Below are positions 50,875-59,258 of a stretch of 64,000 bases of DNA, one piece after another. The notes under the pieces were generated by a model. It saw only the letters and a program-made list of their open reading frames with translations. It did no database searches and was not told the DNA's origin. The DNA is from Rossellomorea marisflavi (GTDB lineage: Bacteria; Bacillota; Bacilli; Bacillales; Bacillaceae_B), in assembly GCF_022170785.1 (NCBI RefSeq), contig NZ_CP081870.1, forward strand, positions 3,336,001 through 3,400,000. Direction: 5' to 3'. The position numbers were made by a program, and so were the translations under genes. The stretch's first letter is position 1. Each line of letters begins with the position of its first letter.

Positions 50875-51697
50875 CTTTCTTACCCCAGCTTTCCCTGATT
50901 TCGTTCACGATGACATCCGGCCGGTCCCAATGAATCAAATGGGATGCCTGAGGGATATCCTTCACAATCGCCTTAGCCCCATCTTTAAACAACGTAGCCA
51001 TATGAATCCGGTTTTCCTCACGTTGAACCGGCAGTGTTGCACGCAAAAGGACGATCCCCCGTGGCAATCGATCATAATGCTCAAGGACTTCATGCCGGTG
51101 CATGGCCATGACGTATGCTGCACCCGTTTCCCCCCGTGCGTGCCAGTAATATCGTCCATCCTTCATCAAAGCAAGATCTTCTCCTGCACGGTCAAGAGCA
51201 TCCGACCTCCGGCTTCCACTGTATACCGCTTCATTCAGAAACTCATCCCATGTACTCCACGAATCCTCGAAATCCTTGCGGTAATACGCGACTTCATCCG
51301 CTTCACTAATATTTCCGAGGCTCTTTGCCTGATAGCCTCCGTCAATCAGGATGGAGCCCCTCACCTTGTCACGGTTCTCCAACAGATAGAACAAATGGGC
51401 GAAACTTCCCCAGGAGTGGGAGAGAAAATAGAAGTCTTCCAGTTTCAGTGCTTGGATGACCCCCTCCAGCCACTCAGCCATCCTGGGCATTTCATAGTCT
51501 GCCGGGTTTGCAAATGGAGCAGTCCGGCCATGACCGGGGGCATCAACGGCTATGATCCTGAATTCACCTTTTAATTCTTCTGCAATTTCAATGAAACTGA
51601 GAGCCGTACTTCCCAGGCCGTGCAGGCAGAAAATTACGGGGTGATCATGATCACCCCACTCGGTGATATGGGTGTTGGATCGATAATAGGTTTTCAC
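50861..51697 (-). CDS. Alpha/beta hydrolase
   Basis: A 278-aa hydrolase. FCLHGLGSTALSF is the oxyanion loop, VDAPGHGRT precedes the nucleophile, and FLSHSWGSF holds the Ser (SHSWG elbow). The catalytic His is in ASHLIHW near the end. Start: GTG preceded by AGGAG at 9 bases; two upstream ATG codons have no ribosome binding site. Operon with the following acetyltransferase. Likely an esterase or epoxide-hydrolase-like enzyme. Confidence 0.85.
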   Translation of the reverse strand: MKTYYRSNTHITEWGDHDHPVIFCLHGLGSTALSFIEIAEELKGEFRIIAVDAPGHGRTAPFANPADYEMPRMAEWLEGVIQALKLEDFYFLSHSWGSFAHLFYLLENRDKVRGSILIDGGYQAKSLGNISEADEVAYYRKDFEDSWSTWDEFLNEAVYSGSRRSDALDRAGEDLALMKDGRYYWHARGETGAAYVMAMHRHEVLEHYDRLPRGIVLLRATLPVQREENRIHMATLFKDGAKAIVKDIPQASHLIHWDRPDVIVNEIRESWGKKDDEN

Positions 51698-51818
51698 TAC
51701 AACTATCTCCTCTCTTATGGTTCTAAGCATCATTATCCTACTTTTGGTAATTGCACACCATCCTCATTTTTATTCCTTTTTGTTTCAATAGAAGGAACCG
51801 TGGAGTCGATCCACCCAT

Positions 51819-52259
51819 TTATAACGTTTTCACCATTGTATAGTAGCTGCTACCTGGTGGATAATCCATGATTTCCCCCACAACTTCATACCCTTTGCTT
51901 TCATAAAATGAACGGGCCTGGAATTCAAACGTAGTCAACAGTGCCTTCCTGACTCCTTTCTTTATGGCGATCCTTTCACTTTCTTCTAGAATCTTTGTTC
52001 CTATGCCTCTCCCTCTGGACTCTTCGTGTAGCCAAAAATCATGAATCTCCATCCAATTCCAGTAACACTCCGCATATAATCCCCCTAACCACTTTCCTGT
52101 AGAATCCGATACTATCAAGGTTAGTGGCTTAACCGCATTCTCCTCCCTTTTTTCTTTATGTTTAGGAGAATGCGCATTATTATATTCTCTTATGTTATGA
52201 TGCAAAAAAGTTGTGAAGTCTTCGTTACCTTCTAAGGAAACGCTTATTTTATAATCCAT
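51819..52259 (-). CDS. GNAT acetyltransferase
   Basis: A 146-aa acetyltransferase. HDFWLHEESRGRGIGTKILEESERIA is motif A (RGRGIG) and LTTFEFQARSFYESKGYEVVG motif B; the C-terminus PPGSSYYTMVKTL is typical of a small GNAT subgroup. The ATG was chosen 5 bases after GGAGG. Substrate unknown. Confidence 0.87.
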   Translation of the reverse strand: MDYKISVSLEGNEDFTTFLHHNIREYNNAHSPKHKEKREENAVKPLTLIVSDSTGKWLGGLYAECYWNWMEIHDFWLHEESRGRGIGTKILEESERIAIKKGVRKALLTTFEFQARSFYESKGYEVVGEIMDYPPGSSYYTMVKTL

Positions 52260-52274
52260 CTTTTCCTCCATTCA

Positions 52275-52305
52275 AAAAGGAGGACCATCCGGCCCTCCTT
52301 TAAGT
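52275..52305 (-). terminator. Terminator of the MltG-like gene
   Basis: On the minus strand AAAGGAGG/CCTCCTTT stem with a 10-base loop and T run. It ends just before the ribosome binding site of the acetyltransferase gene. Confidence 0.75.
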
Positions 52306-52321
52306 GTGTTGATTTTTTCTA

Positions 52322-52789
52322 TTACTTTTTAAACACCTTATCAATGATCTCATCCGTCGTCATGCCGCTCTCGACTTCGAACGTTCCTGGACGAAGATTG
52401 TTCTCGAGTTTACGTTTTTCGACGCGCTTGTAGAAATCGAGTCCGTCTTTGATGATATTAGCTTTTTCAAGGGCGTTCCCTACATCAATGCTGGTCATCC
52501 CATCTGAAACAGTCAGGACGGTTTTATATACGATCTTTTCTTTTGCAGGCTGATCGTCAGCTTTTTCTGCTTCCTGCTTCTCTTCTTCACCCTTATGGAT
52601 GGCGAATCCTTTTGAGGTCAGATGCTGGATCATTTCGTCATCCGTCATCTTTTCCTTGACGGTCTTGGTCTCAGGTTTCGCTGTCGTCGTTTTTGCTTCC
52701 GGCTGATCGGTGAAAAAGTAGACCCCGCCGGTCACGGTTGCGGCGACAAGAAGGCCAGAGGCAAAACTGCGCAATGTATTGGGTCTCAT
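52322..52789 (-). CDS. Membrane-anchored protein with MltG/YceG-like module
   Basis: A 155-aa protein with an N-terminal membrane anchor (SFASGLLVAATVTGGVYFFT), a Lys/Glu/Thr-rich linker with a short DDEMIQHLTSKGFAI segment, and a C-terminal module VSDGMTSIDVGNALEKANIIKDGLDFYKRVEKRKLENNLRPGTFEVESGM. This resembles the LysM-like region of the endolytic transglycosylase MltG without its catalytic domain. Its start overlaps the previous gene by 4 bases (ATGA). Presumably envelope-associated; the role is unknown. Confidence 0.75.
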   Translation of the reverse strand: MRPNTLRSFASGLLVAATVTGGVYFFTDQPEAKTTTAKPETKTVKEKMTDDEMIQHLTSKGFAIHKGEEEKQEAEKADDQPAKEKIVYKTVLTVSDGMTSIDVGNALEKANIIKDGLDFYKRVEKRKLENNLRPGTFEVESGMTTDEIIDKVFKK

Positions 52790-53163
52790 TGGGCAACCAT
52801 GCTCCTTTCAGCCTTTTTTGTCATATATGGTGTAAGCATGCGTTCGACTTCTATGGTCGGGAGCTGTTGCTCTGATGCGATGCTTTCAATGGAGTATCCA
52901 CGCTTATGAAGATCTAACATTTCCCGGAGCACGCGGCGTTCATCGGATGTGGCCGGTACTGCACCTGCCTGCTGTGCGGTAATTTCCGCGTCCAGCTGCA
53001 TGGCGCGCATCTGCTTTTCCAATTCGTGTACTTCATTCATCACCGAAATCGACATGTGCTCAACCTGTTGTTCGAGCTTAGATTTCGACTGGCTCGTCTT
53101 TACAAACGATAAAATGAGCAGCACAACAGCCGCACCAAACAAAATGGCGATTATCCATCCCAT
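52786..53163 (-). CDS. Membrane-anchored coiled-coil protein with C-terminal HTH-like segment (SwrB-like)
   Basis: A 125-aa protein: an N-terminal helix (WIIAILFGAAVVLLILSFV), a coiled-coil stretch (residues about 28-65: KLEQQVEHMSISVMNEVHEL), and a C-terminal HTH-like region DLHKRGYSIESIASEQQLPTIEVERML. This layout is like SwrB/DUF6115 proteins, although it is not near flagellar genes. Ribosome binding site AAGGAGG. In an operon with the MltG-like gene. Confidence 0.7.
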   Translation of the reverse strand: MGWIIAILFGAAVVLLILSFVKTSQSKSKLEQQVEHMSISVMNEVHELEKQMRAMQLDAEITAQQAGAVPATSDERRVLREMLDLHKRGYSIESIASEQQLPTIEVERMLTPYMTKKAERSMVAQ

Positions 53164-53344
53164 CTTATGTTCCTCCTTCTATGTAACAATTTATCAACCT
53201 AAATTATACCCTGAACCCTGTCACAATTCGATTTTTATCGACAAAACACGACTTTGATCCTGTACCTATACCATTATATAACAACCTCATTGGGATTTGT
53301 ATCCTGTTTTTCTTTACAAGTTTATGACGATTCTTTTCCTTATT

Positions 53345-53911
53345 TCACGAATAGATCATAACAAAATGAAGAACGGCTTCGGTTTCTTCCAAGTTCGAGT
53401 AGCCATGGGGTTGATCCGCAGGGAATTGGATGGAATCGTATTGTTCTAGGGAATAAAGCCGGTCACCCACCCTCACCTCCACGCGCCCTTCCATGACGGT
53501 GACATATTCCTTCACTCCCGTCTGATGGGCGTCGGCCATATAATGACTGTGCGGCTTAAGGAAAGCCCTGTGGGTTTCAAGTGAACCATAATGAGAGGTG
53601 GAAAACATCGGTTCAAGGGTCAAGGATCCATCAGCACTCAATACCTTTCTTCCTTCATTCTTCCTCGACACCTTCACTTGCTCCTTTTCCATCAGTAAAG
53701 AGGAAATCGGGATCGATAGACCATTGGCGATCTTCCAGATGATCGTCAGTGACGGATTGGCCTCCCCACGCTCGATGTTCCCGAGGGTCAGCTTGCTGAC
53801 GCCGGTCAAATCGGCAAGTGCCTGCAAACTTAAATTCTGTTCCCCGCGTACATCCCTCAGGATGGTACCGATATGTTTGGCAAGAGATTCAGGATCTTCC
53901 CATGTGTTCAT
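53345..53911 (-). CDS. XRE-family regulator with cupin domain
   Basis: A 188-aa protein with an N-terminal HTH (residues 14-70: SLQALADLTGVSKLTLGNIERGEANPS) and a C-terminal cupin domain (residues about 105-185) with GVKEYVTVMEGRVEV and FPADQPHGYSN. The ATG after AAGGAG at 8 bases was taken. Divergent from an EmrE-type exporter with a palindrome between, suggesting that a small ligand bound by the cupin controls the exporter. Confidence 0.88.
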   Translation of the reverse strand: MNTWEDPESLAKHIGTILRDVRGEQNLSLQALADLTGVSKLTLGNIERGEANPSLTIIWKIANGLSIPISSLLMEKEQVKVSRKNEGRKVLSADGSLTLEPMFSTSHYGSLETHRAFLKPHSHYMADAHQTGVKEYVTVMEGRVEVRVGDRLYSLEQYDSIQFPADQPHGYSNLEETEAVLHFVMIYS

Positions 53912-53990
53912 ACTCATTTCTCCTTCCATTGTCGGAAAATTAATTCAATCAGCCTGTTGTAGGTTCGTGTTCGGTATATTATATTTATCT

Positions 53991-54004
53991 TATAGTTTAC
54001 TATA
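53991..54004. promoter_or_regulatory. Probable operator of the XRE-cupin regulator
   Basis: TATAGT-TT-ACTATA inverted repeat between the divergent regulator and exporter genes, 24 bp before the exporter start. A plus-strand TTGTAG-17-TATATT promoter (53957-53985) lies just upstream. Confidence 0.6.
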
Positions 54005-54027
54005 TTTAACCGAAGGGTGAATGATTT

Positions 54028-54996
54028 ATGAAAGAACTTCTTCTTGGAATTGTCTCGTCCATGTTCTTTGCCGTTACATTCATTTTGAATCGTTCCATGG
54101 AGCTGTCCGGGGGGAGCTGGATGTGGAGTGCTTCCCTTCGTTTCCTGTTCATGCTTCCGTTTTTCCTTCTCATTGTACTTGCAAGGAAGAATATGAAACA
54201 AGTCTTTCTTGAACTCAAAGCGAATCCTGGTGGATGGCTGCTTTGGAGCTTTTTCGGTTTCGTCCTGTTCTACGCCCCACTGACCTATGCCGCCACTTAT
54301 GGACCGGGCTGGCTTGTAGCGGGCACATGGCAGTTCACGATCGTAGCGGGAATCCTGCTCGCGCCGCTCTTTTTCACCACTGGGCCAGACGGAAGCAAAC
54401 AGCGCCACCGCATCCAAAAGAAAGCGCTGATCATATCCCTTCTCATCCTCACAGGTGTAATCTTTATCCAACAGCAGCAAGCTGCCGAGCTGACACCCAT
54501 CCAGATGTTGATGGGCATCCTGCCGGTTCTCGTAGCGACCTTTGCCTATCCTCTCGGTAACCGTAAAATGATGAGCTTATGCAACGGAAGGCTCGATACG
54601 TTCCAGCGGATCCTCGGCATGACGATTGCAAGCCTCCCCTTCTGGCTGATCCTGAGCGCACTCGCCATATGGAAAGCGGGTTTGCCGAGTGGCGGGCAAG
54701 TGACTCAATCCTTTGTTGTAGCAGTGTGCTCAGGCGTGATTGCCACTACCCTGTTCTTTATTGCCACGAACCGGGTCCGTCATCATCAAGGGAAGCTCGC
54801 CTCAGTCGAAGCCACGCAGTCGACCCAGGTCCTGTTCGTCATGGCCGGTGAAGCCATCTTCCTGTCGAGCCCGCTTCCGACCGGCATTGCAGCCGTCGGG
54901 ATCCTGTTGATCATCGCCGGGATCATCGGTCATACGTTAAATATGAAAAAGATGAATGCCCCCCGATCCGTCACCCTTCAGAAGAGCACTCCATAA
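54028..54996 (+). CDS. Multidrug resistance efflux transporter (EmrE/DMT family)
   Basis: A 322-aa membrane protein with ten helices, of the drug/metabolite transporter type annotated as multidrug resistance efflux. Duplicated halves: the first begins LLLGIVSSMFFAVTFILNRSMELSGG, the second around residue 160. AATYGPGWLVAGTWQFTIVAG and SVEATQSTQVLFVMAGEAIFL are family segments. Its neighbour, a divergent XRE-cupin regulator, likely controls it. The exported compound is unknown. Confidence 0.85.
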   Translation: MKELLLGIVSSMFFAVTFILNRSMELSGGSWMWSASLRFLFMLPFFLLIVLARKNMKQVFLELKANPGGWLLWSFFGFVLFYAPLTYAATYGPGWLVAGTWQFTIVAGILLAPLFFTTGPDGSKQRHRIQKKALIISLLILTGVIFIQQQQAAELTPIQMLMGILPVLVATFAYPLGNRKMMSLCNGRLDTFQRILGMTIASLPFWLILSALAIWKAGLPSGGQVTQSFVVAVCSGVIATTLFFIATNRVRHHQGKLASVEATQSTQVLFVMAGEAIFLSSPLPTGIAAVGILLIIAGIIGHTLNMKKMNAPRSVTLQKSTP

Positions 54997-54998
54997 GA

Positions 54999-55025
54999 AA
55001 AAGCGTCCTGCCCGGGACGCTTTTC
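54999..55025. terminator. Terminator between convergent genes
   Basis: AAAAAGCGTCC/GGGACGCTTTT stem with a short loop. Confidence 0.85.
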
Positions 55026-55026
55026 T

Positions 55027-55470
55027 TTATGATGACTCCATATTCTTCTGCACTTTCTTCAGTAAACCCAGCAGCTGTTGCTGCTCCTCGCGATCGAGAC
55101 CATGAAACTGGGTGGCTTGGACCTGCTCCTGTTGTGGAACCACTTCGTCGTAGAGCTCCCGCCCGCTTGCTGTAAGGGTAATGGTTTTCGTCTTCCACTG
55201 CTGTTCACGCTGCACGTATCCGAGCTTCTCCATCTTCGTGATGAGCTGCGTGATATTGCCCTTGGTGACGAACAATTTCTCACCGAGCTCCTTCTGTGTG
55301 AGCTTCCCATGCACCCCCACTTGGGTCAAGCAGTCGAACTGGGCACTGGTGAGTCCCCATTTCTTGAGGTGATCATTGTTTTCCTTGATGCTATGATTGT
55401 ATACCCGCGAGAGACGAAACCACAGCATCAGGCCAAGGCGCTTTTCCTTCATGGATAGTGGATTGCTCAT
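55027..55470 (-). CDS. MarR-family regulator in the ring-cleaving dioxygenase operon (MhqR-like by context)
   Basis: A 147-aa MarR protein. FDCLTQVGVHGKLTQKELGEKLFVTKGNITQLITKMEKLGYVQR is the DNA-binding region; the wing carries REQQWKTKTITLT. One Cys (FDC) is in the helix before the HTH. Its start overlaps the dioxygenase stop (ATGA), so it is co-translated with it. In B. subtilis MhqR represses dioxygenase, nitroreductase and azoreductase genes for quinone resistance; the same gene types surround this one, but the regulator itself was identified by family and context only. Confidence 0.82.
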   Translation of the reverse strand: MSNPLSMKEKRLGLMLWFRLSRVYNHSIKENNDHLKKWGLTSAQFDCLTQVGVHGKLTQKELGEKLFVTKGNITQLITKMEKLGYVQREQQWKTKTITLTASGRELYDEVVPQQEQVQATQFHGLDREEQQQLLGLLKKVQKNMESS

Positions 55471-56423
55471 TTCCCTTCCTCCCTTCGTGCCTCTGGAAGT
55501 GGCTTGATCTTTGATTCGATTTCCTCTCTTCTTTCTTCGAGGAACGGCGGCAGGGAAAGGTTCCTGCCGAGACGGTCACGGGTCTCATCGGTTTCGAAGC
55601 CCGGTCCGTCAGTGGCCAGTTCAAAGAGGATGCCGCTCGGATCATGGAAATAGATTGATCTGAAGTAATGGCGATCAATCGATCCCGACGTTTTGATCCC
55701 TTGATTCTCCAGATGATCGATCCACTCATCGAGCTCCTCCTCATCGCTCACACGGAATGCGACATGATGGACCCCACCGCGCCCTTGGCGTTCTTTCGGT
55801 CCATCTTGTTGAAGAAGATGGACCTCGGATCCTCTCCCTCCAAGACCAGTTGTGAAAGTCTTGTTTTCTCCTTCGGTTCCCGTGTCCTTTTTCACAAACC
55901 CCAGAATCTCTTCCAGGAAGCGTTCGGTCGCTTCCGTATCTTTTACCGTCAACTGCACAGGACCGAGGCCACTGATGGCATACGCTTGAGGAACCGTACT
56001 CCCTGACCACGTATTCCTCTCAGCACCCGGATCCGCCAGCAGTTGCATCCGGTGACCGTCGCGGTCCCTGAACCCGAGGACGCTATATCCAGACCGATAG
56101 GAAATCCCGTCATGCTCAACTCCGAATTCTTGGAACCGGCTTCGCCAATAGCCCAGTGCTTCTTCTGACGGCACTAGCAATGACACGAGGGATATGCTAT
56201 CCGTACCGGCATGATTCTTAGCCAGATTGGGGATTTCAAAAAAGGTCAGTTCCGATCCCGGACTTCCCGTTTCGTCCCCATAGAATAGATGGTAATAGAA
56301 CGGATTGTCCTGGTTTACCGTCGTCTTTACGAGGCGCATGCCGAGGATGTCACGATAAAAGGGCAGGTTTACTGCCGCATTGGCTGTAAGTGATGAGATG
56401 TGATGGATTCCTTTGAGTTCCAT
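55467..56423 (-). CDS. Ring-cleaving dioxygenase, MhqO/MhqA-like (VOC family)
   Basis: A 318-aa, two-module VOC protein. LKGIHHISSLTANA opens module 1 with a metal-ligand His; RGGVHHVAFRVSDEEEL opens the second half and SGILFELATDGPGFETDE provides the Glu ligand. LSLPPFLEERREEIESKIKPLP is the conserved family C-terminus. It is expected to open hydroquinone or catechol rings formed from quinones. The start was set after GGGAGG, removing an 11-residue leader. Operon with the MarR gene; divergent from a paralogue. Confidence 0.88.
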   Translation of the reverse strand: MELKGIHHISSLTANAAVNLPFYRDILGMRLVKTTVNQDNPFYYHLFYGDETGSPGSELTFFEIPNLAKNHAGTDSISLVSLLVPSEEALGYWRSRFQEFGVEHDGISYRSGYSVLGFRDRDGHRMQLLADPGAERNTWSGSTVPQAYAISGLGPVQLTVKDTEATERFLEEILGFVKKDTGTEGENKTFTTGLGGRGSEVHLLQQDGPKERQGRGGVHHVAFRVSDEEELDEWIDHLENQGIKTSGSIDRHYFRSIYFHDPSGILFELATDGPGFETDETRDRLGRNLSLPPFLEERREEIESKIKPLPEARREEGK

Positions 56424-56480
56424 GATGCGTCCTCCCTGAATGTTTCTTGCTTGCATCTTTTCATGTGATTATGTATTATC

Positions 56481-56496
56481 AGTTTAGTACTAAACT
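56481..56496. promoter_or_regulatory. Palindrome between two ring-cleaving dioxygenase genes
   Basis: AGTTTAGTACTAAACT, a 16-bp perfect palindrome in the 134-bp gap between divergent dioxygenase genes; probable operator of the MarR protein. It does not resemble the MhqR box that I remember from B. subtilis. Confidence 0.7.
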
Positions 56497-56557
56497 CAAA
56501 AACCGTCAAGCATGTGGCCCAGCTACAAACGATACGAAAAAAAAGGAGAGATAGGCC

Positions 56558-57541
56558 TTGAACCATTTAAAAGGAATCCATCACGTGACCGCCATCACGA
56601 GCAGTGCGGAAAAGAATTATGAATTCTTCACCTACGTCCTCGGGATGCGCCTTGTGAAAAAGACCGTCAATCAGGATGATATCCAGACATACCATCTTTT
56701 CTTTGCCGATGACAAAGGAAGTGCAGGAACCGATATGACGTTCTTTGACTTCCCTAACATTCCACGTGGGGTACACGGAACGAATGAAATCGCGAAAACA
56801 TCCTTCCGTGTACCGAGTGATGAAGCCCTTGACTACTGGGTCAAACGCTTCGATCGCCTGAAGATCGACCACAGTGGCATCACGACACGCTTCGGGAAAA
56901 AGACCCTTTCTTTCACCGACTTCGATGATCAGCAGTACCAATTGATCTCGGATGAAAAGAATGAAGGCGTCCCTGCCGGCACCCCATGGCAGGATGGACC
57001 GGTTCCATTGGAATATGCCATCACCGGTCTAGGACCGATCTTTATCCGCATCCAAGACTTCGACTACTTCAAAAAATTGATGGAAATGGTCCTTCAATTT
57101 AAAGAAATCGGTCATGAAGGAAGCTTCCACCTGTTCGAAGTCGGAGAAGGCGGAAACGGGGCACAGGTCGTCGTCGAGCACAACACCGTTCTTCCGAGCG
57201 CCCAACAAGGCTTCGGTACCGTCCACCACGTGGCCTTCCGCGTTGAGGACCGTGCCGTACTTGATGAATGGACAAAACGCATGGAAGAGTTCGGATTCCG
57301 TACGTCCGGATATGTGAACCGCCACTTCTTCGAATCACTCTATGCCCCTGTGGCTCCACAGATCCTGTTCGAGTTTGCAACAGATGGCCCCGGATTCATG
57401 GGAGACGAGCCGTACGAAACCCTCGGGGAGAAGTTATCCCTGCCTCCATTCCTCGAGCCAAAGCGCGAGCAGATCGAAGCGCTCGTTCGACCGATCGATA
57501 CGGTCAGGAGTACGAGAGATATCCAGAAAGAGTATGAGTGA
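56558..57541 (+). CDS. Ring-cleaving dioxygenase, MhqO/MhqA-like, second copy
   Basis: A 327-aa homologue of the protein at 55467-56423. LKGIHHVTAITSSAEKNYEFFTYVLGMRLVKKTVNQDD is the family N-terminus; FGTVHHVAFRVEDRAVLDEWTKRM and ILFEFATDGPGFMGDEPYE follow, with LSLPPFLEPKREQIEALVRPID at the end. Metal ligands His, His and Glu are kept. TTG start after AAAGGAGAG. Divergent from the other copy with a palindrome between. The sequences are clearly different, so this is an old duplication. Confidence 0.88.
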   Translation: MNHLKGIHHVTAITSSAEKNYEFFTYVLGMRLVKKTVNQDDIQTYHLFFADDKGSAGTDMTFFDFPNIPRGVHGTNEIAKTSFRVPSDEALDYWVKRFDRLKIDHSGITTRFGKKTLSFTDFDDQQYQLISDEKNEGVPAGTPWQDGPVPLEYAITGLGPIFIRIQDFDYFKKLMEMVLQFKEIGHEGSFHLFEVGEGGNGAQVVVEHNTVLPSAQQGFGTVHHVAFRVEDRAVLDEWTKRMEEFGFRTSGYVNRHFFESLYAPVAPQILFEFATDGPGFMGDEPYETLGEKLSLPPFLEPKREQIEALVRPIDTVRSTRDIQKEYE

Positions 57542-57564
57542 AGAAATATACTAGTAAAAAGCGG

Positions 57565-57598
57565 AAAAAGCATCGGTTTTTTAAACCGGTGCTTTTTC
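57565..57598. terminator. Terminator after the second dioxygenase gene
   Basis: AAAAAGCATCGGTTT/AAACCGGTGCTTTTT stem (one mismatch) with a T run; usable in both directions. Confidence 0.85.
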
Positions 57599-57706
57599 TG
57601 TATAGCCGTATAAAGTACAGCACATATGTTGCCTCCAGATTTAATAAGAAAAGATCTATCGATAAGCATGCTAAAGCGGATACGCGGAAAACCGCATCCC
57701 TTATCT

Positions 57707-58015
57707 TTAATCAGCCGGTCTTGGACCTGGCTTTTTGCCAGTCGATTCCACCGTCAGGACCGGACGGACGGAGGCGTCCCCTTCGACTCTGATCTGGCAG
57801 GACAAGCGCAAGCGATCCTCATACGTCATCTCTGTCTCACCGGCCGACAGCTCACAGAAATCCCCGTCATGAATTTCGACCCTGCACGTGGTACAGCGTG
57901 CGTTGCCGCCACATCAATGCAGGATGTCCACTCCGTTGTCCTCCAGGGCCAGAACCAGCTTCGTACCCTTTTCAACCGTATATTTCCCGTAACCGATCAC
58001 TGTCAACTTTGGCAT
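57707..58015 (-). pseudogene. 2Fe-2S ferredoxin gene interrupted by an in-frame TGA
   Basis: A 103-codon frame with GAGGAGG 8 bases before the ATG encodes a plant-type [2Fe-2S] ferredoxin: MPKLTVIGYGKYTVEKGTKL, then VDILH, a TGA codon at 57914-57916, then CGGNARCTTCRVE with three cluster cysteines; the fourth is in RLSCQIRVEG. Everything after the stop keeps the family pattern, with no frameshift. In homologues the interrupted codon is usually Arg (HRCGGN), so CGA to TGA is the likely change. Recent pseudogene, sequencing error or read-through are the alternatives; selenocysteine is unlikely. Confidence 0.8.
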
Positions 58016-58115
58016 GGATCCGACCTCCTCATTTTATATAGTGTAACCATTCGCTATTCAATCTTTCCTGTTTTGTATGATGACTGTTAAATTTTATTAA
58101 TTTTCAAATAATTAT

Positions 58116-58144
58116 TTGACTTCCACATATCAGACGATTATAAT
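58116..58144 (+). promoter_or_regulatory. Sigma-A promoter of the nitroreductase gene
   Basis: TTGACT, 17-bp spacer, TATAAT. Confidence 0.85.
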
Positions 58145-58168
58145 TACCCTATGTTTAAAATGTTTTAA

Positions 58169-58177
58169 TTCGAGATA
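58169..58177. promoter_or_regulatory. Possible MhqR half-site
   Basis: TTCGAGATA in the leader of the nitroreductase gene equals one arm of the MhqR box as I recall it from B. subtilis (ATCTCGAATTCGAGAT). The other arm is degenerate, so this is tentative. Confidence 0.35.
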
Positions 58178-58193
58178 TTTAGGAGGAAATCCA

Positions 58194-58793
58194 ATGTCAG
58201 TAGATTTTTATGAAAGCCTACAGTCCCGCCGTACGTATTATGGAATCGATAAGCAGGTAAGTGTCTCAGACGAACGGGTAAAGGAAATCGTTGAGTTTGC
58301 CGTCAAACATACGCCTTCTGCTTTCAATTCACAGACTGCTCGCGTTGTCGTCCTTACAGGAGACGCTCATGACAAGCTATGGGATCTAACCACTTCCGCC
58401 CTGAAAAAAGCAGTAGGAGACGGAGATTTCACTGGAACCCAACAGAAGATGGATTCTTTCAAAGCAGGCTATGGCACAGTCCTGTTCTTCGAAGAGGAAA
58501 GCATCGTCAAGTCCCTTCAGGAACAATTCGCCCTCTATGCCGACAACTTCCCGATCTGGTCCCACCAATCCTCCGGGATGCATCAGCTCGTTGTATGGAC
58601 TGCGCTTGAATCAGAAGGCCTCGGCGCCTCCCTTCAGCATTACAACCCGCTGATCGATGAAGACGTGAAGAACGAATGGAGCCTCCCGCAAAGTTGGAAG
58701 CTCATCGCCCAAATGCCATTCGGCAATCCAACAGCCGAGCCGGGTGAAAAGCAATTCCAGCCGCTTGATGAACGCGTGAAATTTTATAAATAA
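58194..58793 (+). CDS. Nitroreductase-family oxidoreductase, MhqN-like
   Basis: A 199-aa FMN-dependent nitroreductase. DFYESLQSRRTYYGI is the N-terminal FMN-phosphate site (SRR), KHTPSAFNSQTARVVVL the next, and SSGMHQLVVWTALESEGLGASLQHYNP the dimer and cofactor segment. Similar in size and pattern to MhqN/YdfN-type proteins linked to quinone stress. The ATG was chosen for the AGGAGG 9 bases upstream; upstream codons overlap the promoter and cannot be translated. A terminator follows. Confidence 0.88.
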   Translation: MSVDFYESLQSRRTYYGIDKQVSVSDERVKEIVEFAVKHTPSAFNSQTARVVVLTGDAHDKLWDLTTSALKKAVGDGDFTGTQQKMDSFKAGYGTVLFFEEESIVKSLQEQFALYADNFPIWSHQSSGMHQLVVWTALESEGLGASLQHYNPLIDEDVKNEWSLPQSWKLIAQMPFGNPTAEPGEKQFQPLDERVKFYK

Positions 58794-58798
58794 GACAG

Positions 58799-58834
58799 AA
58801 GCACAGCGATCCGGATGATCGCTGTGCTTTTTAT
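58799..58834 (+). terminator. Terminator of the nitroreductase gene
   Basis: AAGCACAGCGAT/ATCGCTGTGCTT, 12-bp perfect stem with a 7-base loop and T run. Confidence 0.92.
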
Positions 58835-59037
58835 TTAAATCCCTAGCCATTTTCATGCTGACTAACACAGGTTGTGCAGACGCTGCAGAACCGAATCATC
58901 CAGATGAATCCTCCCCACCCTCAATGGAACGGTGATGATGAACGGCGCAGAATATCCGATAGAGAGAGGAAATTACCAGTGGGAATTCAAAAGAGGCAAG
59001 AACCGCCCCATCCCCTTCCATAATAGTATGGAAGTAG

Positions 59038-59160
59038 CAGCGCAGGGCGGACGATTCCTTTGGGGACCAGAGGCAAGGTTGAGACCCTGTTGACGTCAGC
59101 CAAAACGGCTCATGATGATTCCCCGTTGGAAAAAGGGCGACCGCAGCGGAAAGGCACGAA
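59038..59160. repeat. Intergenic repeat family R, copy 4 (diverged)
   Basis: Same element order as copies 1-3: CGATTCCTTTGGGGACCAGAGGCAAGGTTGAGACCCTG, AGCCAAAACGGCTCA, CCCCGTTGGAAAAAGG and GACCGCAGCGGAAAGG. It is the most diverged copy. The 1.09-kb gap between the nitroreductase and azoreductase loci consists mainly of copies 4-6 and short AT-rich linkers; no gene is seen there. Confidence 0.8.
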
Positions 59161-59258
59161 CTTAATCAAATAGTCTATGAACTAGAAAATATTTTTTGCA
59201 CCTATCAAAAGGAAGGATGTCGAACACAGCATCCTACCTATCACCACAAAGTGCCTTG

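Noticed and set aside
57914-57916. Selenocysteine codon in the ferredoxin
   Set aside because: Homologues have Arg or a similar residue there, not Cys, and no SECIS-like hairpin directly after the TGA was evident; a nonsense mutation or sequence error is simpler.
57538-58090. Plus-strand ORFs over the ferredoxin locus
   Set aside because: The minus strand encodes a recognisable ferredoxin; the plus-strand frames are its complement and carry no motif.
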